A DNA stretch of 12,590 nucleotides from Candidatus Saccharibacteria bacterium UBA3304 (GCA_002361425.1 DESW01000007.1:227-12816), one strand, 5' to 3'. Counted from the stretch's first letter, positions 5,418-12,267 are shown. Notes: a model not told the origin generated them from the letters alone. Made by a program: numbers and translations.

Positions 5418-7364
5418 TTATTGTTGGATGACCCAAGGATTGGCCTTGGTACCATCGCCCCGAGAATAGTGAGCGCCTTTCTTTAGCGAAACTACTGGAC
5501 GGAGGCCTACTCCTTGACTAGAGCCAAGACCTGCGCCGCCCTGATAATGAAGATTACCTTGATAGATATTAGCGACCATGGAGCCAGAAGTGCCTATCGT
5601 GTTAGGAGACATCGTATAATACCTGCGATTGCTCTGCAGTAAGGAACTCGATCCGTCGCCGCCCATTACTAGACCGCTGAGAGTTAGCTCATCCGAAGTA
5701 ATGTGGCCAACCATATATTTCAGTTTGCCGTTGCCGTTAACAGTATCATTTTTCGTGAAGGAATCGTCCTTATCGCATTCAAACGAAGGATGTACACCGC
5801 TGGCATTATTCCAGCTATTACGCCGCGACGTCTTTGTGGCACTATTCGCACTACTAGTAGCGTCGTTATCTTTGCTTGCGAGCGGGCCGTCAATAAAATG
5901 ACGATCATTGCAGTATACAACATCTTCTAGTTCGTTTTCATGCGACGCTAAGCCAGTAGTTTCAAACCAAGCTTCCGTTACGGTTTTTGCGTTACTTTCA
6001 TTAGTATTCGTTTTCATCGCGGCCATCAAATCATCGATGTTATTATAGCCATCCATCGATATGACATAAGGATAATAATTATTGCCGAAATGAATGATGT
6101 ATTTTATGCGTGAACCGCTACAAGTTCGTTCGCCATTGCTACAGAAATAATGATATCTCGTGGCTGCCGTAGTGCGTTTTTGAGACCACCATCCAGAAAT
6201 AGAGTCGTAGCTAAGAGAATAAGAGTCGCCATTGCGAGTGATGTCATTAGCAAAGATATACTGCTTCATTGACTCTGTTGATACTTGCCCAGTAGTCACG
6301 CGGGCGCCATACATATAACCGACATCCGCAGGAGAATCGGAGCCATTGTCTACCGCACTATAAGCAAACGTCGATACCCCGTTATATTCAATAACATTCA
6401 TGCCGTCGTAATTTGGACATTTACCATTTGTCGGTACACCATCATACAAAAGCTTGACACCACCAGTACCAGTCGTACGAAACGCAATCCAACAATAGTT
6501 ATGCCAAATCACATGGCCATCGTCTTGGTCGCCGCGAAAATAATGAACTGGATAACTATCGCTAGCCGTATTAGCGCGAGTAACAACTCCGAAACCGTTA
6601 TCAATTACATTAGTAGTAGAGCCACCCGAGAAAACTGCCGTTTGTGCCACCTCAGAAAAATCAACATCAGTATCCGGACCTTTAGATTTACAGGCAATTG
6701 TATCGTAAAGAATATTCGAATTGCAATCCGCAACGTGAGGCTGACCTTCTGGATCTGGCCATTCTTCCCCGCTCATTTGGAAGGTAATATAAAGATGATA
6801 TTTTGCACCGCCGTATTCATTTGGATTAGAAATGCCAGTCTTACCATTGGCGCCATATTGGATTTCGCCGACTGTATTCACCTTGCAGTTGAAGGTAACA
6901 GATTTTAGAAGCGAAAGCGTAGACTCGTCCTGCTCTAGCGCGACATTGTAGTAATACCAGCCATCATCGCGAAGCGCCCATTTGTCGCCGTTTTGGGTGT
7001 TGATAATTGCATAGTGTTCCTCGTTGCCATTTTCAGTCCAAGTTAATGGCAAGTCAGTCGTCTCATGATCTGACTCTGGCGTGCCGCTATTTGCCGTGCG
7101 CCAATATTCGTTGATTTTCATGCGAACATAGCGCTTTGTGGAGTTTTTGTTTGTCGCAATTGCGGTCTTTGGCGTCTCTGTACACGGCGTCCAATTATTC
7201 GGCGTCACAAAAGTTTCAGTAAATTCAGAGACATCATTGGCGAGATGAAAGAGGTTTCTTAGGAACATACTGTCTGAGTAGCATGCAATAGTACCGGCAA
7301 TAGCTAAAACGGCTACTGAAATGCCGGCGATTATTAAAGCTTTTTTATTCTTTAGCTTTCTCAT
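5418..7364 (-). CDS. Large surface protein: SipW/BsaA-type N-terminus plus Cys-rich repeat-like C-terminal region
   Basis: 648 residues from the ATG at 7362-7364; an in-frame TTG two codons earlier is possible. A basic start and a hydrophobic segment (about 8-26) end in GTIACYSDS, resembling the GTYAYFTD cleavage zone of SipW-dependent exported proteins. Then comes a beta-rich domain with FTETFVTPNNWTPC and KNSTKRYVRMKINEYW, the pattern of the BsaA/TasA-like SipW-dependent matrix proteins (about 30-200). The C-terminal two thirds show motifs known from Firmicutes and Mollicutes surface proteins: NYCWIAFRTTGTGGVKLLYDG, VGYMYGARV, YYTMSP, GLRPVVSLKKG and a final GDGTKANPWVIQ (DUF6273-like; recall, not a search). 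Several cysteines suggest disulfides outside the cell. No LPxTG or C-terminal anchor is seen. An extended -10 box lies 25 nt before the ATG. No SipW peptidase gene is in the window. Likely role: adhesion or host contact, inferred. Confidence 0.75.
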   Translation of the reverse strand: MRKLKNKKALIIAGISVAVLAIAGTIACYSDSMFLRNLFHLANDVSEFTETFVTPNNWTPCTETPKTAIATNKNSTKRYVRMKINEYWRTANSGTPESDHETTDLPLTWTENGNEEHYAIINTQNGDKWALRDDGWYYYNVALEQDESTLSLLKSVTFNCKVNTVGEIQYGANGKTGISNPNEYGGAKYHLYITFQMSGEEWPDPEGQPHVADCNSNILYDTIACKSKGPDTDVDFSEVAQTAVFSGGSTTNVIDNGFGVVTRANTASDSYPVHYFRGDQDDGHVIWHNYCWIAFRTTGTGGVKLLYDGVPTNGKCPNYDGMNVIEYNGVSTFAYSAVDNGSDSPADVGYMYGARVTTGQVSTESMKQYIFANDITRNGDSYSLSYDSISGWWSQKRTTAATRYHYFCSNGERTCSGSRIKYIIHFGNNYYPYVISMDGYNNIDDLMAAMKTNTNESNAKTVTEAWFETTGLASHENELEDVVYCNDRHFIDGPLASKDNDATSSANSATKTSRRNSWNNASGVHPSFECDKDDSFTKNDTVNGNGKLKYMVGHITSDELTLSGLVMGGDGSSSLLQSNRRYYTMSPNTIGTSGSMVANIYQGNLHYQGGAGLGSSQGVGLRPVVSLKKGAHYSRGDGTKANPWVIQQ

Positions 7365-7389
7365 TTTCAACCCTAAAATACTTATGTTA

Positions 7390-7398
7390 ATTATAGCA
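7390..7398 (-). promoter_or_regulatory. Extended -10 promoter of the large surface protein gene
   Basis: TGC-TATAAT on the minus strand (TATAAT is the complement of 7390-7395), immediately downstream of the GT32 gene stop at 7401. The predicted leader is about 18-20 nt and holds only a weak AGGG 6 nt before the ATG. The -35 region does not match. Confidence 0.5.
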
Positions 7399-7400
7399 TT

Positions 7401-8171
7401 TTAAGGTAATTCTTTGCGAATTTTATGCTCAAGTTTGCGATTGTAGCTACGCTCGAGTTTAGTAAAGTTGCGTGCGCCAAAAGTTTTGTAGCCAGTGCGG
7501 ATGGCGAAGTTCTTGAATGCCTCAACGCGAGTATGCCAAGTCGATGCGTAATGGTGATAGCCGATGGTGTTTTTCGTGCTCTCGTCTTTGCCCGTTATGT
7601 AGTGTTTCGGACTGAAATATTCGCGCGCAAAAACAGCGAGCGTGCCGGTCTCGGATTTATAAGTTTTAGTCTTGCCATTAAGTTCGAGTGGCCAAAAATC
7701 TTTGGCATAAACCGATGGACTGTGAACAGTTTTTAGGAAAGTATCGGTCGTGATTTTTTGCTTTGGATCGGCGAGTTCATAGCGCTTCAAAATCTTGCCA
7801 ATCCATGGCGAGTTTTTAGCAGCGCCAAAGGCTGCAGTCGTAAACCAAAAGTTCGCTTCCCAGCCCGCGACGGCGTCATATTTCGTGAGCTCGTCGAGCG
7901 ATTTGCGAAGCTCAACGTCGGTATCGAAATAAAAGCCGCCTTCCGTAAAAACCGCATACATGCGAATAATATCAGCAGCAAGTGCCCAACGTTTTTCGTC
8001 GATTGCTTTTTTGACGAGCGGATATTTTTTGAGATCAATATCCTTCTCGGACCAGCGTTTAATTTTGTAATCTGGGTTAAGTTTTTGCCAGCCGTCGATG
8101 AACTTTTTGTCCTGCTCCGGCAAGTCGGCCGTGCCGCACCAAACGTAGTGGATGATTTTCGGAATCGCCAC
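7401..8171 (-). CDS. Glycosyltransferase, GT32 / DXD sugar-binding type
   Basis: 256-residue enzyme of the Gly_transf_sug type (relatives: OCH1-like mannosyltransferases and capsule or LPS glycosyltransferases). It begins with PKIIHYVWCG (4-13). The nucleotide-sugar metal motif is RWALAADIIRMYAVFTEGG (61-79) followed by FYFDTD (80-85), with Asp83 and Asp85 as the DXD pair. No signal peptide; the enzyme should act in the cytoplasm on an envelope glycan. The C-terminus is basic (RKLEHKIRKELP), possibly membrane-associating. The start codon is GTG (8169-8171), chosen because homology starts right there and an AAGGAG Shine-Dalgarno inside the preceding GT4 gene lies 5 nt upstream. The GT4 stop TAG and this GTG share one base (TAGTG), implying coupled translation. 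Donor and acceptor sugars cannot be told from sequence. Confidence 0.88.
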   Translation of the reverse strand: MAIPKIIHYVWCGTADLPEQDKKFIDGWQKLNPDYKIKRWSEKDIDLKKYPLVKKAIDEKRWALAADIIRMYAVFTEGGFYFDTDVELRKSLDELTKYDAVAGWEANFWFTTAAFGAAKNSPWIGKILKRYELADPKQKITTDTFLKTVHSPSVYAKDFWPLELNGKTKTYKSETGTLAVFAREYFSPKHYITGKDESTKNTIGYHHYASTWHTRVEAFKNFAIRTGYKTFGARNFTKLERSYNRKLEHKIRKELP

Positions 8172-9439
8172 TAAAGCTCCTTTGCGCGATTATCTAACAC
8201 GTGATTATAAATCTCTTCCATGCGAGTAAGAGTGTGGCTAATGTCATGTTTGGCAGCGCGCTTGACGCTTTCGTCAGACATCTTCGCCTGGCGGTCTTTG
8301 TCGCTGAGAATTTTCACAAGACTCTTCGCAACCGCATCAACGTCATCCGCTTCACAGAGATAACCGTTCTTGTTATTCGCGACGAGTTCATGAATAGCGC
8401 CAGCATCGACGGCGACACATGGAAGGCCACTGGCCATTGCTTCCATTAAAACAATACTCTGAGTTTCAGTCTTGCTAGTAATCGCGAAAACCGTACCGGT
8501 GCGATAAAGCTGCGGAAGATTATCGCCAATCACGCGGCCAAGGAAATGCGCCTGGTTAGACAAACCGGCTTTTTCGATTTGTGCTTCGAGCTTTGGACGA
8601 GCAGTACCATCACCAACAACAACGAGATGCGCGTCAGGCACTTGTTTGTGTGCTTTGATAAATGCACTCATTAAAATGTCGAGGGATTTTTCTGGGTCAA
8701 CGCGGCCAACGTAAAGAACGATTGGCTTGGTTTTTGGAATGTCATATTCGTCGTAAATTTCTTTGTTGGCGCGGCCTTTGGCAAAGCGCGAAAGATCGAT
8801 ACCGTTGCTAAGTGCTTCGACAGGAACCCTGAATGGTTTGCGCTTTTGCGGGATCAAGTCAGCGACGGCCTGCTCGGTTGGCATAGTTGCGTACTCGCTG
8901 CGCTTAAGGAAGCTAATGAAGTATTTATTCATCATGGAGTTGATTGGCTTCTTTGCGACCTTTGGAAGTTTGAGTTGCTGGGTGAGGTTGTCCGGATATG
9001 CGTGGTCAGTAGAAACGAGCGAAATATCGCGGCTCTTTGCATAGCGCAAAACAGCAAGCGCGACTGGACCAGGCGTCTGATTATGAATAATGTCTGGCTG
9101 AAAATCGTCGAGAACTTTTTTGATCGTGCGATAGCAATTCAAGCTAACATTGAGACCGTTTTTGTAATAAAGTTTTGGTAACTTAACGCCAAGAAAATCC
9201 TTGGCTTCTGGAACCTTGTTAATTTGGTCTGGATAAACGTGAATTTTGAAGGACTTCAAACGAACGATCGTGAAGCCGTATTCTTCATCTTTTTCAACTT
9301 TGAATTTGCCGTCAATACTTGGCGCAAGAACCATGACTTTGTGGCCGCGCTTCTTGAGACCTGCTGCAAGGTTGCGCGAAAAAACTGCCACACCATTGAT
9401 CATCGGGTAGTAAATATCGGACGAAATAACAATTTTCAT
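8171..9439 (-). CDS. Glycosyltransferase family 4 (GT-B fold) sugar transferase
   Basis: 422-residue retaining glycosyltransferase. The N-terminal domain opens with MKIVISSDIYYPMINGVAVF, the usual GT4 acceptor-domain start with a glycine-rich loop. The donor domain has LSNGIDLSRF (210-219), LYVGRVDPEKSLD (about 242-254), VVGDGTARPKLE, and the E-x7-E motif from Glu325 to Glu333 (ETQSIVLMEAMASGLP). The closest general resemblance is to GT4 enzymes making glycolipids or mannosides (PimB-like or diglucosyl-diacylglycerol synthase-like), so lipid glycosylation or surface polysaccharide assembly is plausible; the substrate is not determinable. It lies 21 nt downstream of the TrmB-type regulator and overlaps the GT32 gene by one base, making a likely three-gene operon. 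A TATAAT box ends 7 nt before the ATG with no Shine-Dalgarno, so an internal leaderless promoter is likely too. Confidence 0.92.
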   Translation of the reverse strand: MKIVISSDIYYPMINGVAVFSRNLAAGLKKRGHKVMVLAPSIDGKFKVEKDEEYGFTIVRLKSFKIHVYPDQINKVPEAKDFLGVKLPKLYYKNGLNVSLNCYRTIKKVLDDFQPDIIHNQTPGPVALAVLRYAKSRDISLVSTDHAYPDNLTQQLKLPKVAKKPINSMMNKYFISFLKRSEYATMPTEQAVADLIPQKRKPFRVPVEALSNGIDLSRFAKGRANKEIYDEYDIPKTKPIVLYVGRVDPEKSLDILMSAFIKAHKQVPDAHLVVVGDGTARPKLEAQIEKAGLSNQAHFLGRVIGDNLPQLYRTGTVFAITSKTETQSIVLMEAMASGLPCVAVDAGAIHELVANNKNGYLCEADDVDAVAKSLVKILSDKDRQAKMSDESVKRAAKHDISHTLTRMEEIYNHVLDNRAKEL

Positions 9440-9446
9440 TGCTATT

Positions 9447-9452
9447 ATTATA
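9447..9452 (-). promoter_or_regulatory. -10 box of the GT4 gene
   Basis: TATAAT on the minus strand, 7 nt before the ATG at 9439, in the 21-nt gap after the regulator gene. No good -35 match. Predicts a leaderless internal transcript for the two glycosyltransferases, in addition to read-through from the regulator promoter. Confidence 0.5.
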
Positions 9453-9460
9453 CAACAAGA

Positions 9461-10252
9461 CTATATTTCGGCTGGTTCGTACGGCTGTGGGTAGTGCTCT
9501 GCCCAGTGACGATACTGCATAATGAAGAGTTCGCGCATGGCGCCAGCAATGGCTGGGCTAGTAATAATCGTGGAAGTACCGCCAGAAGCATAGTTAATGA
9601 ATGCCACCTTGTCGCCATAGATATCGATTTCAACTGGAGACTGATAAGCCTCGCGTGGCATCATGACGCGGTGGAAGAGCCAGTGCTCGTCTTTGGCAGC
9701 GTTTTGGCGCGAAACTGGAACATCCGGAGTGAGTGCGTAAGTGTGAATATTTTTCTTGACGCGAGCATCGCGATAACGAGCAATAAAGTCGCCGAGATTG
9801 ATATCCGAAGTGGAGCGAATGAGATAAAGTTTATCCGGCGCAACGCGGAGAGTATCCTTCAAAATCTCGCGGACACCTTCTTCGCCGACATAAGTTTTTG
9901 CACCCGGAATGGAGCTGTGCGCGTAATAAATATCAGTGAGAACGGAGATGTTATTCTTAATATTCTGCTCATCATTGATCGCAGCGCGGCGACGTTTTTC
10001 GGCAAGCAATTCGAGGCTGGATGGCGGCGCAGCAATGTAGCGCGCAGTCTTACCCTCTTCGGTTCTCTGCACGAGGCCGAGTTCGGTGAGTTTTTCGATG
10101 AGCGCATAAGTATTCGTGCGCGTTTCGCCAGTAATCTCAGAGATTTTGGTTGGCGTGAGCGTACCGTTGCGCAAAAGTGCGAGATAAGTCTTGGCCTGTG
10201 GCTCCGTGAGGCCTGCACGTTGAATGATGCGAATATCGTTTTCGTTTAACAT
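9461..10252 (-). CDS. TrmB-family transcriptional regulator
   Basis: 263-residue DNA-binding protein. Residues about 1-75 form a winged helix-turn-helix of TrmB type (LTEPQAKTYLALLRNGTLTPTKISEITG, then TRTNTYALIEKLTELGLVQR, then a wing EEGKTARYIAAPP). A predicted coiled-coil linker follows (about 80-105), then an effector or dimerisation domain of about 150 residues resembling the PLD-like TrmB C-terminal region. TrmB proteins, best known from archaea but common in CPR genomes, typically sense sugars and control sugar transport or metabolism. Here the gene heads a cluster with two glycosyltransferases, so control of surface glycan genes is a reasonable inference; the ligand is unknown. Its promoter is well formed (TTGACA, 17 nt, AATAAT, 9 nt to the ATG) and the -35 is one arm of a perfect inverted repeat, a candidate site for autoregulation. 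No Shine-Dalgarno. Confidence 0.88.
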   Translation of the reverse strand: MLNENDIRIIQRAGLTEPQAKTYLALLRNGTLTPTKISEITGETRTNTYALIEKLTELGLVQRTEEGKTARYIAAPPSSLELLAEKRRRAAINDEQNIKNNISVLTDIYYAHSSIPGAKTYVGEEGVREILKDTLRVAPDKLYLIRSTSDINLGDFIARYRDARVKKNIHTYALTPDVPVSRQNAAKDEHWLFHRVMMPREAYQSPVEIDIYGDKVAFINYASGGTSTIITSPAIAGAMRELFIMQYRHWAEHYPQPYEPAEI

Positions 10253-10261
10253 ATTACCGTC

Positions 10262-10290
10262 ATTATTGCGGTTTTTTGGCGTTTTGTCAA
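10262..10290 (-). promoter_or_regulatory. Promoter of the TrmB-type regulator gene
   Basis: Minus strand: perfect TTGACA (complement of 10285-10290), 17-nt spacer, AATAAT (complement of 10262-10267; 5 of 6 to TATAAT), then 9 nt to the ATG at 10252. The spacing predicts a start site within a few nucleotides of the ATG, that is a leaderless or nearly leaderless mRNA. Confidence 0.7.
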
Positions 10291-10302
10291 TTTGCTTTGA
10301 CA
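10285..10302. promoter_or_regulatory. Inverted repeat over the regulator -35 box, candidate operator
   Basis: TGTCAA (10285-10290), 6-nt spacer TTTGCT, TTGACA (10297-10302): a perfect 6-bp inverted repeat. One arm is the -35 box of the TrmB-type regulator gene, so a dimeric protein bound here would block that promoter. It could also be chance, because the arm equals the -35 consensus; the plus-strand arm has no matching -10 box 17 nt away. Confidence 0.35.
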
Positions 10303-10353
10303 GATTTTGTCGACTTTCTACCCCTGTTGCTCCCTATACTACGTCACCCTACA

Positions 10354-10382
10354 TTGACATATATCTATTTTTAAGTTATAAT
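10354..10382 (+). promoter_or_regulatory. Consensus promoter of the intergenic small RNA locus
   Basis: Perfect TTGACA (10354-10359), 17-nt spacer, perfect TATAAT (10377-10382). This is one of the two strongest promoters in the window, and it points away from the regulator gene into a region with no long ORF. Predicted transcription start about 10389-10390. Confidence 0.8.
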
Positions 10383-10434
10383 GGTTGCAGACATTAAGTA
10401 ATGATTGTCTGGTACATTGATAGATTCCTTGTCT

Positions 10435-10515
10435 ATGAAATTCTCGAAACGCCAGCTCCCTGGCGGTTCGGGCAGGCGATTTAACTGGGATTTTAGATCG
10501 TCTACTCGAATCTAA
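10435..10515 (+). CDS. Possible 26-aa basic micro-protein inside the small RNA
   Basis: ATG at 10435-10437, TAA at 10513-10515, one base before the terminator stem. The peptide is very basic (MKFSKRQLPGGSGRR, then a stretch ending SSTRI). In its favour: the stop sits directly before the terminator. Against: there is no Shine-Dalgarno, the strong hairpin lies inside the ORF, and a second ORF of 27 codons (10401-10484, other frame, hydrophobic start MIVWYIDRF) overlaps it equally well. The second one begins about 12-14 nt after the predicted transcription start. I cannot decide between one, both or neither. Confidence 0.18.
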   Translation: MKFSKRQLPGGSGRRFNWDFRSSTRI

Positions 10516-10516
10516 C

Positions 10517-10549
10517 AAAAAACGTCCGTTTAGGTGCCGGGCGTTTTTT
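10517..10549. terminator. Intrinsic terminator, bidirectional
   Basis: AAAAAACGTCCG (10517-10528), 8-nt loop, CGGGCGTTTTTT (10538-10549). The GC core pairs with one G-U, and the A-run and T-run give a U-tract on either strand. It ends the plus-strand small RNA and, read on the minus strand, lies 7 nt past the stop of the hydrolase gene, so it serves both. Confidence 0.85.
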
Positions 10550-10555
10550 GATGTT

Positions 10556-11320
10556 TTAGTTCTGGATGAATTCGTCGATAACGTCCGCAACGACAGTCGG
10601 ACGCTCGTAATTGAGCAGGTGGCCAGTGCCAACAAGCTCCATAAATTGTGCGCCCTGCTCTGCAGCAATCGAGTGCGCAAGGACGGCTTTCGTGAGGCGG
10701 TCTTTGTCGCCAATCACGTAAAGAACTTGTTTGTTGGTCGGCGTTTTAGTCTGAGATTTCATTGCGATTTCAATATCGACAAGTAGGCTATCCGCGGAAG
10801 CAAAACGGCCAGAATACAAATAGTGAAGTTGGTCGATTTGCTTTTGCTGTTTGCGATCGACGGTTAGATAATGCGAAATGCAGAATGAAACGAGTTTGCT
10901 TTTCATGAGCTTATAGCGCGGACGCTTTGGCAAAATATGAAGCGCGCCAGACGTAAATGCATACATGAAATTACTGTTTTTCTGACCTGCGCGCGTACGG
11001 AAAATTGGTGACAAGAGAACGACCTTTTTGCGCACATCGTCTGGGTATTTTTCGAGATAATGCGAGACAATAATCGAGCCCATGGAATGACCAATAATAT
11101 ACGGCTTGTGCGGAATTTTTGAGATATATTCGTGAAGCCATTCAACGTAAGCATTGAGGTCTTTGTTGCTAATATCTGCCTCATCGCCAGAGCCTGGCAA
11201 ATCTGGCGTGAGAACATTGTAACCTCTCACTTCCAAGCCGCGCGCAACAGCCGACATGCCCTGGTGCGTGCCGCGAAGACCATGAAGTAAAACTATAGTT
11301 GGTTTGGTATCTTCTGTCAT
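10556..11320 (-). CDS. Alpha/beta-hydrolase fold enzyme
   Basis: 254-residue protein with all features of a functional alpha/beta hydrolase. The oxyanion-hole HG is at 13-14 (LLHGLRG). The nucleophile elbow GHSMGS has Ser79. The acid is probably Asp207 in GDKDRLT (204-210), with Asp205 as alternative, and the catalytic His is His234 (GTGHLLNYE). A cap region rich in Lys and hydrophobic residues lies about 105-185. No signal peptide; cytoplasmic. The substrate cannot be named: esterase, lipase or lysophospholipase-like activity are all possible. The ATG overlaps the dus stop codon (ATGA), so translation is coupled and the pair is an operon. There is no separate promoter or Shine-Dalgarno. Its transcript should end at the bidirectional terminator just downstream. 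Confidence 0.9.
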   Translation of the reverse strand: MTEDTKPTIVLLHGLRGTHQGMSAVARGLEVRGYNVLTPDLPGSGDEADISNKDLNAYVEWLHEYISKIPHKPYIIGHSMGSIIVSHYLEKYPDDVRKKVVLLSPIFRTRAGQKNSNFMYAFTSGALHILPKRPRYKLMKSKLVSFCISHYLTVDRKQQKQIDQLHYLYSGRFASADSLLVDIEIAMKSQTKTPTNKQVLYVIGDKDRLTKAVLAHSIAAEQGAQFMELVGTGHLLNYERPTVVADVIDEFIQN

Positions 11321-12252
11321 AATTTGTCGATAATCGCACGAGCTTCGGCGATGGATTTAGTTAGCATCAATTCAGCGCGCAAATCGCTGGCGCCTGGGAA
11401 ATTATTAATGTAAATTTTGTAAAAATGTTTGAGTGGGTCGTATGGCTGAATATCGTACTTTTCATAGAGGTCGAGGTGGTAGCGCATGAGGTCGAGAAGC
11501 TCTTCGCGGCTATGCTCTTTTGGCTCTTTTTCGAAGCAGAATGGATTCTGAAAAACGCCGCGACCAATCATAATGCCATCTGCGCCAAGTTCGACAAATT
11601 TTTGCGCTTCGGCAGCGGACTTGATGTCGCCATTAATGATGAGTTTGGTTTCTGGCGAAAGCTCGTTTTTGAGCGCAACAATTTCTGGAACTAATTCGTA
11701 ATGAGCTTCGACTTTTGACATTTCTTTTTTGGTGCGGAGGTGAACTGTGAGCGCAGCTGGATGCTCGTTGAGGAGCGCACTGAGCCATGGCTTCCATTCG
11801 TCGAGCCTACTGTAGCCGAGACGAGTTTTGACGGAGATAGTAATGCCCTCAACTTTCTGCGCGGCGCGAAGAATTTCTACCGCAAGTTCTGGCGTACGAA
11901 TAAGACCAGAGCCGCCGCCGGTTGCGACAACGTGACGATCCGGGCAGCCCATATTAATATCGAGTGCTTCGTAACCAAGATCCTTAGCAGCTTGGACGGT
12001 CTCAAAGAACATGTCTGGGTTTTTGCCCCAAATCTGCGCGACGATTGGACGTTCTTCTGGCTCATACTTGAGACGTTCGAGCGCATTTGGACGACCTTTT
12101 TCGCTGGAATAGCTATTTACATTCGTAAATTCAGTAAAGAAAATATCTGGGCGCGCAGCCTTTGCTACGACCTGGCGAAATGCGATATCAGTCACGCCTT
12201 CCATAGGGGCGAGACAAGTGAAACCTTTTTCAAATTTATCCCAGAAATTCAT
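11317..12252 (-). CDS. dus: tRNA-dihydrouridine synthase
   Basis: FMN-dependent, NAD(P)H-using enzyme that reduces uridine to dihydrouridine in tRNA. The 311-residue TIM barrel begins LAPMEGVTDIAFR (about 14-26). It has the catalytic-cysteine motif DINMGCPDRHVVATGGGSGL with Cys103, the VKTRLG strand (about 141-146), an INGDIKS phosphate-binding segment, and GADGIMIGRG near the C-terminal end of the barrel. The subfamily (DusA, B or C) cannot be fixed by eye; the GCPDRHVVATGGGSGL form is closest to the DusB/generic type. The ATG at 12250-12252 is chosen over longer in-frame starts because the family begins here and only promoter-like AT-rich sequence lies upstream; a second ATG two codons earlier is possible. 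No Shine-Dalgarno. Overlaps the hydrolase gene by 4 nt. Confidence 0.93.
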   Translation of the reverse strand: MNFWDKFEKGFTCLAPMEGVTDIAFRQVVAKAARPDIFFTEFTNVNSYSSEKGRPNALERLKYEPEERPIVAQIWGKNPDMFFETVQAAKDLGYEALDINMGCPDRHVVATGGGSGLIRTPELAVEILRAAQKVEGITISVKTRLGYSRLDEWKPWLSALLNEHPAALTVHLRTKKEMSKVEAHYELVPEIVALKNELSPETKLIINGDIKSAAEAQKFVELGADGIMIGRGVFQNPFCFEKEPKEHSREELLDLMRYHLDLYEKYDIQPYDPLKHFYKIYINNFPGASDLRAELMLTKSIAEARAIIDKL

Positions 12253-12261
12253 GTACATATA

Positions 12262-12267
12262 AGTATA
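12262..12267 (-). promoter_or_regulatory. Probable -10 box of dus
   Basis: TATACT on the minus strand, 9 nt before the dus ATG; an overlapping TATTAT (complement of 12267-12272) is an alternative. The -35 region is not convincing. The short distance again suggests a leaderless or nearly leaderless mRNA. It lies back to back with the plus-strand consensus promoter that starts at 12275. Confidence 0.35.

Larger units (their letters stand above)
10389..10549 (+). ncRNA. Stand-alone structured small RNA, about 160 nt, family unknown
   Basis: This stretch runs from a perfect promoter to an intrinsic terminator, and no gene of normal size lies in it; the neighbouring hydrolase gene reads the other way. 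Hairpins visible by eye: AGACA/TGTCT near the 5' end (about 10390-10411); ATAGA/TCTAT (about 10420-10436); a strong 12-bp stem interrupted by one A/G mismatch, with CTCGAA (10443-10448) and CGCCAG (10450-10455) pairing with CTGGCG (10460-10465) and TTCGGG (10467-10472), G-U pair included; AGGCGAT (10474-10480) with ATCGTCT (10497-10503); then the terminator. I compared it with what I know of 4.5S/SRP RNA, tmRNA, RNase P RNA and tRNAs and saw none of their hallmarks; a divergent 6S RNA is possible from size alone. It could instead be an mRNA for a micro-protein, since two overlapping short ORFs exist. Confidence 0.6.

Noticed and set aside
9224..10249. Plus-strand 341-codon open frame antisense to the regulator and GT4 start
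   Set aside because: Runs opposite the well-supported TrmB-type regulator and part of GT4, has no family motifs, and arises from codon bias on the other strand.
10389..10549. tRNA, SRP RNA, tmRNA or RNase P RNA in the small RNA locus
   Set aside because: No cloverleaf or CCA end, no GGAA-tetraloop SRP core, no ANDN-type tag, too short for RNase P RNA; left as family unknown.
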